Origin: Nitrospinae bacterium CG11_big_fil_rev_8_21_14_0_20_56_8
GTDB lineage: Bacteria > Nitrospinota > Nitrospinia > Nitrospinales > VA-1
Reading direction: 5' to 3'
DNA length: 9,509 nt
Assembly (NCBI GenBank): GCA_002796165.1
Contig: PCWF01000140.1
Coordinates: forward strand, 2,634-12,142
In this document: positions 1 through 5,457 of the stretch, in pieces
Layout of the letters: each line of letters begins with the position of its first letter
Position numbering within the stretch: the stretch's first letter is position 1
The notes under the pieces: generated by a model
The model's database searches: none
What the model was told of the DNA's origin: nothing
Seen by the model: the letters and a program-made list of their open reading frames with translations, nothing else
Position numbers and translations under genes: made by a program

Positions 1-676
1 GAGGCAATTTCGGAAGGAGAAGTTGAGTCGCGTCCTCGAACACACCGTTTCCCTGGTTCAAAAATAACTGAACCGAATAGGGGTCCGTACTTTTATCCGG
101 TTTCTTGACATCGCGTCCGAAAAAGATCAGGTCCAGATCATGGTCCTGGTCGATATCAATCAACCGGACTTGTTCCATTCCTTCCATAATAAACGGAAGC
201 CGATACCCCTCCTTGTTAAAAAACATTCCGGTGCCGTTATTGAACATCACGCGGGCGGATCCCGATTCGCCGGGAGGAGTGAGCAGAACCAGATCCTCCG
301 TTCCATCGGCGTCGATGTCGCCGATCCAGAAACCGTGGACCCCCTTGCTGGAGACTTCGTCCAGTTCCGCATTCTTCTTGTACCCGAATTTTTTCTTTCC
401 CTGATTGATCAGGACAAAAATCCGGGTCCGGCCCTGCGCATCGCCGCTGAGCAAAATGACGTCTTTGTATTTATCTTTGGTCAACCAGGCAAAGCTGGCC
501 TGTTTTACCGCGCCCGGACTGTTGGGAAGGTAGGTTTGAGAAACGTCGATGTAATGGTGGCGAAGCGATTCGTCCTTTGAAACGCGCTTCTGACTGCAAG
601 CGGTCAAACAGAGGACGGCGATAAGGAACCCCAGAAGGAATTCAGTCGAACATGGACTTCGGCATGTCCGGATCAT
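1..676 (-). CDS. FG-GAP/VCBS-repeat lipoprotein, C-terminus cut by window edge
   Basis: The reading frame is open from an ATG at 676-674 to the window edge (225 codons visible). The first 27 residues are a lipoprotein signal: basic start, hydrophobic stretch FLLGFLIAVL, and a lipobox LTAC whose Cys27 would carry the lipid. The body holds three related units of about 35-45 residues: around 64-97 (KDVILLSGD ... INQGKKKF), 113-153 (GDIDADGTEDLVLL ... NNGTGMFF) and 170-213 (IDIDQDHDLDLIFF ... LNQGNGVF). Acidic D-x-D-x-D loops followed by hydrophobic strands and an N-x-G-x-G-x-F turn are the FG-GAP/VCBS beta-propeller signature, so this is probably an outer-membrane or periplasmic binding propeller with calcium-like loops. 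The start overlaps the 3' end of the metallo-hydrolase gene by 35 bases in another frame, suggesting co-transcription and translational coupling. A weak GGAA precedes the ATG by about ten bases. The ligand is unknown. Confidence 0.85.
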   Translation of the reverse strand, partial: MIRTCRSPCSTEFLLGFLIAVLCLTACSQKRVSKDESLRHHYIDVSQTYLPNSPGAVKQASFAWLTKDKYKDVILLSGDAQGRTRIFVLINQGKKKFGYKKNAELDEVSSKGVHGFWIGDIDADGTEDLVLLTPPGESGSARVMFNNGTGMFFNKEGYRLPFIMEGMEQVRLIDIDQDHDLDLIFFGRDVKKPDKSTDPYSVQLFLNQGNGVFEDATQLLLPKLP

Positions 677-1502
677 TGAGGTCGATTTCCAAACCTTCAT
701 AGGCGGCGATGCTTCGTGGAAAAATTTTGCGGGATTCGGCTTCAATCCGGCCCACAAATTCATCCGGGTGCGATGGATCGTGATGAAAGAGGACCAGTTT
801 GTCGACATTGGCGGCCTTGGCGATTTTGATTCCCTCCCGCATGGTGCTGTGGCCCCAGCCCTTGCGCGAAAACTGGCCATTGCGGCCATAATATTCATCA
901 TCGGTGTACTGGGCGTCGTAGATCAGAACGTCGACGTCCTGTGACAGGTGAAGAAGATTTTTATTCATCTTCTCCTCAAGGTGTTCGTTGTCGGTGGCAA
1001 ACACCAGCGAGCGGTTTTCCGATTCGACCCGATACCCGAAGGACCCGTTGGGATGGTACAGGTTCCCCAGCGTGACCTTCATGTTTTTACCTTCGATCAC
1101 GTCGCCCTGGCTTATATCATGGTACCGGAGCGTGGCGCCGAACAGATCGATCTTGACGGGAAAGCAGGGAGGGGTCATCTGTTGCTGAAGCACTTCCTGG
1201 ATCGTTTTGGGAAGGCAGGTCCCACCGTATATGTCGAACTCGTTGCCTTTGACATAGAACGGGGCGAAAAACGGAAACCCCTGGATATGATCCCAATGCA
1301 CGTGGCTATAAAATAATCGCGCCTTTACGGGCAATTCTTTCATCAAGGTCCGGCCAAGGTTGACGATACCGGTCCCGCTGTCGAATATAATGATCTCGTC
1401 TCCACAGCGAACCTCCACGCAGGTGGTGTTTCCCCCGACTCCCGAAGTTTCCTTGTTACCCATCGGGCAACTCCCCCGCACTCCCCAAAATCGAACGATC
1501 AC
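642..1502 (-). CDS. MBL-fold metallo-hydrolase (phosphodiesterase/RNase Z-like branch)
   Basis: A 286-residue metallo-beta-lactamase-fold protein with no signal peptide, so cytoplasmic. The N-terminus has the strand-turn MIVRFWGVRGSCP and GGNTTC typical of the RNase Z/PhnP/class-II phosphodiesterase-like branch. Metal ligands are visible in order: SHVHWDH (His67, His69, Asp71, His72), His150 in LYHPNG, Asp171 in FATDNEH, and a distal His in LFHHDPSH (240-245). IYDAQYTDDEY and KGWGHST (around 194-220) are motifs I recognise from a family of bacterial MBL proteins sometimes joined to signalling domains. It likely hydrolyses a phosphodiester or similar ester using two metals; the substrate cannot be read from the sequence. 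The start is GTG at 1502, supported by AGGTGG six bases upstream (1509-1514, minus strand). It is the first gene of a pair with the VCBS lipoprotein. Confidence 0.9.
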   Translation of the reverse strand: MIVRFWGVRGSCPMGNKETSGVGGNTTCVEVRCGDEIIIFDSGTGIVNLGRTLMKELPVKARLFYSHVHWDHIQGFPFFAPFYVKGNEFDIYGGTCLPKTIQEVLQQQMTPPCFPVKIDLFGATLRYHDISQGDVIEGKNMKVTLGNLYHPNGSFGYRVESENRSLVFATDNEHLEEKMNKNLLHLSQDVDVLIYDAQYTDDEYYGRNGQFSRKGWGHSTMREGIKIAKAANVDKLVLFHHDPSHPDEFVGRIEAESRKIFPRSIAAYEGLEIDLNDPDMPKSMFD

Positions 1503-1508
1503 CTTTCA

Positions 1509-1516
1509 CCACCTCT
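1509..1516 (-). promoter_or_regulatory. Ribosome binding site that fixes the GTG start of the MBL hydrolase
   Basis: On the minus strand AGAGGTGG lies six bases before the GTG at 1502. This supports GTG over downstream ATG codons as the start. Confidence 0.7.
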
Positions 1517-1579
1517 AAATACAGGAATTCTCTTACGGGATTGAGAAAAACCATTCCCTCCGCACGACTGAAATTCCGC

Positions 1580-1608
1580 ATTATAAACAATGGTTCGATA
1601 AGGAACAA
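1580..1608 (-). promoter_or_regulatory. Candidate sigma70-type promoter for the MBL hydrolase
   Basis: On the minus strand a perfect TATAAT (-10, 1580-1585) lies 17 bases after TTGTTC (-35, 1603-1608, three of six consensus bases). Transcription would start near 1573, leaving a leader of about 70 bases before the GTG at 1502. It sits in the 177-base gap after lipM, so the hydrolase and lipoprotein probably have their own promoter. The -35 box is weak. Confidence 0.45.
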
Positions 1609-1679
1609 ACGGATTTATGGAGTTCCCGGAATCCTTGATATAATGAGTGGGTTTTCAATGAGTTTTATGCCCTTTTATT

Positions 1680-2630
1680 TTACAATTCCACCAAAGTTCC
1701 GGTGGAGAGAAACGCGTCCCGTCTTCCCTTCTCCGCAGAGGTCAACTCCCCCTTCATCCAGTTTCCAGGGAAAAAGATCTGGAATCCCCTCAGGATGGCA
1801 TCGGCCACTTCCAGGAATTCCACGCTCCTGTGGAGCGCCTCGCTTAAAGCAATCGTTCGATCCCGTAAACGGACCCGATGGGCATCCCGGGTGGACGGGG
1901 AATCGAAACGAAGCACATCGGTAATACCCTCCCGGTCCAGGTCGATCAAAAGGGTTCCCTGTTGAAGGAATGCGCCCGACAAGCGGCGCTGAGCGCTTCC
2001 CACCAGTTTTTTGCCCTCGATCACTATTTCACGATGATCGGCCGAAGCGAAGCAGGATGGAAACCGGGGAGAACCCTCCATTCCGTTCCCTTCCGCCTCC
2101 GGTGGAGATCCGGAAGGGGAACCGGGAAACCGGGACTCATAATATCGAACCCGCGCCAACCTTCCGCCCGAGCGTTTTGCCTTGGGCTTTGAAAGGGAAC
2201 TGGATTCTGTGGGGCGAACACTTTGGGCTTTTTCCAAGCCCAGGCCGCGCAGAGAAGCAATCAGCGTCTGCGAAACCGCGTCATACGCTCCCATAAGATC
2301 GGAGGGGAATTGCGGATGGGGTATGGGCACCACCAGGGCATAGGTCAATTCGTGGCAATGAAGAATCGCCCGGCCGCCTGTGGGTCGGCGAACCACGGGA
2401 ATCCCCCGGTTTCGGCAACGTTCCCGGTCGATTTCCCGGTCCGGTTTTTGAGCGTATCCCAGGGTCAGAGTCGGTCGTGCCCACCCATACAACCTCAAGA
2501 CGGCCCCCGTCTCCCCCGCATTGCAGGATTCGAGGAGAGCCCGGTCGGTCGCCATATTGACCGCCCCCTCGCATAAACCATCCTGAATGAACCGCCAGGA
2601 AATTGAGGCGGACGCCTGATCAATACTCAT
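1680..2630 (-). CDS. lipM: Octanoyltransferase LipM-type (lipoate-protein ligase A fold)
   Basis: A 316-residue protein of the biotin/lipoate ligase fold. LipM enzymes move the octanoyl group from acyl carrier protein onto a lipoyl-domain lysine through a Cys thioester, in the cytoplasm. Visible motifs: GAVNMATDRALL near 22-33, the substrate-loop RRPTGGRAILHCHELTYA at 81-98, PSCF with the putative catalytic Cys193, and the lysine loop EGKKLVGSAQRR (205-216, Lys207/Lys208). The Cys before the lysine loop favours the LipM transferase over an ATP-dependent LplA ligase; LplA would use the lysine region without that Cys. An insert of about 50 residues rich in Ser, Pro, Gly and Arg (about 139-190) precedes the Cys and makes the protein longer than the roughly 280 residues I recall for Bacillus LipM. 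The start is ATG at 2630, with GAGGGTGG about a dozen bases upstream. Confidence 0.82.
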   Translation of the reverse strand: MSIDQASASISWRFIQDGLCEGAVNMATDRALLESCNAGETGAVLRLYGWARPTLTLGYAQKPDREIDRERCRNRGIPVVRRPTGGRAILHCHELTYALVVPIPHPQFPSDLMGAYDAVSQTLIASLRGLGLEKAQSVRPTESSSLSKPKAKRSGGRLARVRYYESRFPGSPSGSPPEAEGNGMEGSPRFPSCFASADHREIVIEGKKLVGSAQRRLSGAFLQQGTLLIDLDREGITDVLRFDSPSTRDAHRVRLRDRTIALSEALHRSVEFLEVADAILRGFQIFFPGNWMKGELTSAEKGRRDAFLSTGTLVEL

Positions 2631-2693
2631 TGGAGTTTTCCCACCCTCGAGGCAAACGGTCCCTCTTCACATCTTCCCGGCAACATGTTATCT

Positions 2694-2722
2694 TTGAAAA
2701 TATCTGATCCTGACCGTATTCA
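2694..2722 (+). promoter_or_regulatory. Candidate promoter for the cytochrome-FGE gene
   Basis: TTGAAA (2694-2699, five of six consensus -35 bases) is followed after 17 bases by TATTCA (2717-2722, a poor -10, three of six). It lies in the 145-base divergent gap between lipM and the gene starting at 2776, giving a leader of about 45 bases. Tentative. Confidence 0.3.
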
Positions 2723-2775
2723 TATTCCCGCTTAGGGCGCACTTTCCCGATAATCGCTTCTCTACCGGTTCCGAC

Positions 2776-3795
2776 GTGAATCTGTTCCGTTTCAAAATAT
2801 ACCTGATATACCTGACCGTTATGGCCATTTCATCCATCGGTGGTATTTCGGGGGCATCGGCCTATGAATCACTTGCGGGGCATACGCCTATCTTAAAATG
2901 CCAGACGACCTGCCACAAGGCCAAAAACCTCGAGTACGCAAAAGTGGACAAAACCCGCCTTACCGTCTGCAAGGATTGCCATACCGGGGTCGCGCCGGGA
3001 GAAAGCCGCAATCCATTTCAGAAAACCGCGCACTTTATTCTGACTTCGAAAAAAACTGCCCCAAAAACATCCACCTCCCCGCCCCCGTCCGTCCCACCCC
3101 AGCACTCGAAATTCCCAACATCTGGAATGGCGTCCATTCCCGCTGGAGAATTCATCATGGGATCGAATGAGCGATGGGATGATGAATCCCCGGAGTACAT
3201 CGCCCACACGAATGCGTATTCCATCGATATTTATGAAGTGACCAACGAAGATTATAAAAAATTCGTAACGGCCACCGGCCATGAACTCCCCTACCATTGG
3301 CCCGAAGGAGAGATCCCCAAGGGGAAGGAAAAACATCCCGTCATCTACGTCAACTGGTTCGATGCCCGGGACTACTGCGAGTGGGCGGGGAAACGCCTGC
3401 CGACAGAGGAGGAATGGGAAAAAGCGGCCCGGGGGGAAAATGGTTACATCTACCCCTGGGGCAATGAATGGACCGTGCACAAATCCAACAATCCCTATAA
3501 AGGTTCCACCGGAACCGAACCGGCGGGAAGTTATCCGGAAGGGAAAAGCCCTTATGGCCTCTACGACATGTCGGGAAACGTCTGGGAATGGGTGGACAGT
3601 TACTATCTCCCCCACCCCGGGAACATGGTGCCGCGGGCGGAATATGGAACCGACAAGCGAATCCTGAAAGGGGGATCGTGGTTTGACTGCCTGTCTTACG
3701 GTTGTGGATTGAGCGCACCGACCTTCAACCGAAGCTTTTTCACCCCTGAAGTGCGGAATAACAGTTTCGGATTCCGTTGCGCCAAGTCCTCCTGA
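2776..3795 (+). CDS. Exported cytochrome c / FGE-sulfatase domain (SUMF1/EgtB/PvdO family) fusion
   Basis: A 339-residue protein. Residues 1-29 form a Sec signal peptide (basic start, hydrophobic core, cleavage after ASA), so the mature protein is periplasmic. Residues 36-70 carry two c-type heme-like motifs: CQTTCH (42-47, an unusual C-x3-CH) and canonical CKDCH (65-69). A Thr/Ser/Pro linker (about 90-115) joins this to a full FGE-sulfatase domain (118-336) with its usual marks: IPAGEFIMGS, EVTNEDY, PVIYVNWFDARDYCEWAG, RLPTEEEWEKAARG, YPWGNEW, GLYDMSGNVWEWV, KGGSW and NSFGFRC. Cys305 and Cys310 near the end have the same five-residue separation as the copper-binding catalytic pair of true formylglycine-generating enzyme, but lie one residue further from GGS. 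Whether it makes formylglycine or is a binding member of the family is unclear. The GTG start is chosen because a start at 2821 would destroy the signal peptide; no clear ribosome site is seen. Confidence 0.88.
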   Translation: MNLFRFKIYLIYLTVMAISSIGGISGASAYESLAGHTPILKCQTTCHKAKNLEYAKVDKTRLTVCKDCHTGVAPGESRNPFQKTAHFILTSKKTAPKTSTSPPPSVPPQHSKFPTSGMASIPAGEFIMGSNERWDDESPEYIAHTNAYSIDIYEVTNEDYKKFVTATGHELPYHWPEGEIPKGKEKHPVIYVNWFDARDYCEWAGKRLPTEEEWEKAARGENGYIYPWGNEWTVHKSNNPYKGSTGTEPAGSYPEGKSPYGLYDMSGNVWEWVDSYYLPHPGNMVPRAEYGTDKRILKGGSWFDCLSYGCGLSAPTFNRSFFTPEVRNNSFGFRCAKSS

Positions 3796-3833
3796 GGGGG
3801 CCTTTCTCACGGGTTCCGGACGGCTGTTTCCTC

Positions 3834-3861
3834 TTGACTTGCCCGAATTTCCCCATAAAAA
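3834..3861 (+). promoter_or_regulatory. Possible promoter for the small membrane protein
   Basis: TTGACT (3834-3839, five of six -35 bases) is followed after 16 bases by TAAAAA (3856-3861, four of six). It overlaps the hairpin at 3845-3872 and would start transcription around 3868, some 30 bases before the ATG at 3897. It is tentative because the -10 falls inside the loop of the palindrome. Confidence 0.25.
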
Positions 3862-3872
3862 TGGGGGAATTC
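3845..3872. repeat. Near-perfect 12-bp inverted repeat (hairpin)
   Basis: Arms 3845-3856 and 3861-3872 are complementary over 12 pairs with one T-G wobble and a four-A loop. The arms end in GAATT/AATTC and hold CCCCAT/ATGGGG next to the loop. No T-run follows on either strand, so it is not a standard intrinsic terminator. It lies 50 bases after the FGE gene and 25 before the small membrane protein, so it could be an mRNA-end stabiliser, a weak bidirectional terminator or a protein-binding palindrome. Confidence 0.65.
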
Positions 3873-3896
3873 TAACTCTCATCCTCAGGCCGCCCG

Positions 3897-4133
3897 ATGC
3901 CGAAGCCCCGGTCGACTTCAAAAACCCATACGGACTGGAGAGACCCTTTTGTGGACGAAGCAACTCCTCCGCCGGGTTACCGGATCTCCAGGGCTCGCAA
4001 GATCGTTCTCGGACTTTTCATCATCGGATTCTGGTTATTTTTTTACTGGTACCGTGAAATGGAAATGACCCCTCCCGCACCCCTGGTCCCCCCGTCGGAA
4101 ACCATTCCCGAAAGCGCTCCCCCCGCAAAGTAA
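3897..4133 (+). CDS. Small single-pass membrane protein, hypothetical
   Basis: A 78-residue protein that I do not recognise. A hydrophilic N-terminus ends in a basic patch (RISRARK, 29-35), followed directly by one transmembrane segment at about 36-52 (IVLGLFIIGFWLFFYWY) and an acidic then Pro-rich tail. The positive-inside rule puts the N-terminus in the cytoplasm and the tail in the periplasm. It follows the cytochrome-FGE gene by about 100 bases on the same strand and ends 26 bases before the convergent lipoprotein gene. The ribosome site is poor. The credible membrane segment with aromatic edges argues for a real gene, but conservation is unknown. Confidence 0.55.
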   Translation: MPKPRSTSKTHTDWRDPFVDEATPPPGYRISRARKIVLGLFIIGFWLFFYWYREMEMTPPAPLVPPSETIPESAPPAK

Positions 4134-4159
4134 ACCGCGTCCCCAACTCCCCGATCCCT

Positions 4160-4978
4160 TTACCGGTTTTCGTACCAATGCTCGTTGACCTTTTCGTTTC
4201 CCAGAATCAGGTCGATACTCTCCGGCGCAGGCTTGAGAATCAGGCGCGTCGCGTTTCCATGGTCGAGTAAAAGGAACGTCTCCGGGACCGGGTCGAGGAC
4301 CTTCCCCGTTTCTTCCATGATGTCTTTTTCCGTCTCGGGGCCAAAATCCAGCTCGGGAACGGGTCCCCATACGGGGTTTGCAGGATTGAAAATAAGAAAC
4401 TTCTTATGCCGAATGTAATCGTCCTCCTGAACGAGGTGGTCGGGAGGCCTTTGGGGAAGTTGGTGCGGGTAGTTCTGCTCCAGATGCTTGGTAAAAGCCA
4501 GTTTCACCTTTTCCTGGGACCGGTCCTGAAATGAGTCAATCTCGAATCCCCTCCCGGCAAAAACCAATGGGTGGGAAATTTTCGGCCGGTTGGCCTCGTA
4601 ATCCGGTTTCAGGGAGAGGGAGGTATCCTGCGCCCGCTTTCGTAGCGCAAAATAGGGAATTTCGTAACGGTTGATCGCCAGATATTCGGGATCCGATTTA
4701 TACGGTTCCAGGGCAGGGGCAGGTTTTAAGACAGGAGGAGGTGAAGGCGTCCCGGGCTTCGCTTCCGGAACCTTGGCCACTTCCGGTGCCGACAGTTCCT
4801 CCTCCGGCGACGTGGGGGGGGCGAACTCCCGCTTGAGGTTCACCTTCGAACGAAGCTCGATATTGATGAGAAATGGATTCAACCGCAACGTCTGAACCTC
4901 CTCTTCCTTTTTGGCGCAGGCGGCAAGAAGAATCAAGGTCAGCAGAATCATCCAAAATCCGGTATTTTTACGACGCAT
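4160..4978 (-). CDS. Proline-rich lipoprotein of unknown function
   Basis: A 272-residue protein. Residues 1-20 are a lipoprotein signal (MRRKNTGFWMILLTLILLAA) and the lipobox LAAC gives Cys21 as the lipid site, followed by AKKEEE. Lys and Glu rather than Asp after the Cys suggest outer-membrane rather than inner-membrane retention by the usual rule. Residues about 52-92 are a Pro/Glu/Ala-rich linker (PTSPEEELSAPEV, GTPSPPPVLKPAPALEP) that could span periplasmic space. The C-terminal part (about 93-272) is a folded-looking domain with several aromatic-rich segments such as INRYEIPYFALRKRAQ and FLIFNPANPVWGPVPELDF; I recognise no family. It converges on the small membrane protein and has no obvious partner. 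The ATG start at 4978 gives a textbook signal but lacks a strong ribosome site. Confidence 0.8.
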   Translation of the reverse strand: MRRKNTGFWMILLTLILLAACAKKEEEVQTLRLNPFLINIELRSKVNLKREFAPPTSPEEELSAPEVAKVPEAKPGTPSPPPVLKPAPALEPYKSDPEYLAINRYEIPYFALRKRAQDTSLSLKPDYEANRPKISHPLVFAGRGFEIDSFQDRSQEKVKLAFTKHLEQNYPHQLPQRPPDHLVQEDDYIRHKKFLIFNPANPVWGPVPELDFGPETEKDIMEETGKVLDPVPETFLLLDHGNATRLILKPAPESIDLILGNEKVNEHWYENR

Positions 4979-5119
4979 CGCAGACTCGGAACCCGTTCGT
5001 ATTCAACACCCACCCTTATCCCTCCATCGGCAAAAGTTGCATAATCATGAGAGGATAAATTCGATGGAGAAGACTATTTGATCCCAGCATGGGGAATAGG
5101 ATGGGAAACCCTTAACCCG

Positions 5120-5147
5120 TTGGATCGATTTAAATCCATTTTATAAT
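5120..5147 (+). promoter_or_regulatory. Candidate distal promoter upstream of the GAK-type operon
   Basis: A perfect TATAAT (5142-5147) lies 16 bases after TTGGAT (5120-5125, three of six -35 bases). If used for the PHP operon it would make a leader of about 300 bases. The -10 is strong and the -35 poor. Confidence 0.25.
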
Positions 5148-5283
5148 CGAATGCCCCCCGCAGGCCGAAAAATTTCAGGGACCCCTCACCTCAAAAATCC
5201 GATTTGACTTTATTTCCGAACGAGTTCCCGGTTTCTCCTGGAAACGGAACCCGTTTAAGCCTAAAAATCTAACTTCTTTCTAA

Positions 5284-5311
5284 TTCATATCAAATATTCC
5301 CTGACTATTAT
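5284..5311 (+). promoter_or_regulatory. Candidate proximal promoter of the GAK-type operon
   Basis: TTCATA (5284-5289, four of six) and TATTAT (5306-5311, five of six) are 16 bases apart. Transcription would start near 5318, inside the TTTGCA/TGCAAA palindrome at 5311-5332, which would then be well placed as an operator. The leader would be about 140 bases. Confidence 0.3.
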
Positions 5312-5332
5312 TTGCACTAAGCATGATGCAAA
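5311..5332. repeat. TTTGCA-N10-TGCAAA palindrome, possible operator
   Basis: Two 6-base arms (5311-5316 and 5327-5332) form an exact inverted repeat about 22 bases long overall, the usual size for a dimeric regulator site. It overlaps the end of the candidate -10 box and the likely transcription start. No specific regulator can be named. Confidence 0.35.
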
Positions 5333-5443
5333 AGTTTTCAAATCCGGGAAAATCCAAAGGAAGGCAAAGCGTTCCATGTCTTTTTTTTTGATGGTTGAGA
5401 TAAATTTTTCCCTCCCCACAGAACCTCAAATATCATCCACCCT

Positions 5444-5450
5444 GAGGAGA
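5444..5450 (+). promoter_or_regulatory. Strong ribosome binding site of the PHP gene
   Basis: GAGGAGA lies seven bases before the ATG at 5458 and fixes that start. It is the best Shine-Dalgarno match in the operon; the genes that follow have weak ones. Confidence 0.8.
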
Positions 5451-5457
5451 TCGACTT

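Larger units (their letters stand above)
4979..5457. other. Gene-free intergenic stretch between divergent genes
   Basis: About 480 bases separate the minus-strand lipoprotein from the plus-strand PHP gene. I see no convincing ORF, tRNA or known riboswitch. It holds two candidate plus-strand promoters (5120-5147 and 5284-5311), a short palindrome (5311-5332), a weak hairpin followed by nine T (5359-5389), and a strong ribosome site (5444-5450). The length and A+T-rich character of the right half fit a regulatory region for the operon that follows. Confidence 0.6.

Noticed and set aside
140..580. 146-codon plus-strand ORF
   Set aside because: It is antisense to the VCBS lipoprotein, whose frame shows repeats and a lipobox. 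No motif supports the plus-strand reading.
1639..1644. Plus-strand TATAAT
   Set aside because: There is no -35 box at the right distance and no plus-strand gene downstream; it lies between two minus-strand genes.
2899..2982. N-terminal C-x3-CH region of the FGE fusion as the 'XXXCH' protein of a GAK system
   Set aside because: The motif here is in an exported cytochrome-like segment on a separate transcription unit, and the rest of the protein is an FGE domain. The resemblance is in name only.
3793..3809. Short TGAG/CTCA fold just after the FGE stop codon as a terminator
   Set aside because: Only four good pairs with a long loop and no T-run; too weak to call.
2893..3963. 356-codon minus-strand ORF opposite the cytochrome-FGE gene
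   Set aside because: It is antisense to a gene with unmistakable FGE motifs, and its translation is rich in Gly, Arg, Pro and Phe without any domain. It arises from codon bias on the coding strand.
5016..5069. Inverted pairs TTATCC/GGATAA and CTCCATCG/CGATGGAG
   Set aside because: The two pairs cross rather than nest, with a spacer of over 30 bases, so they do not form a simple hairpin. Most likely chance.
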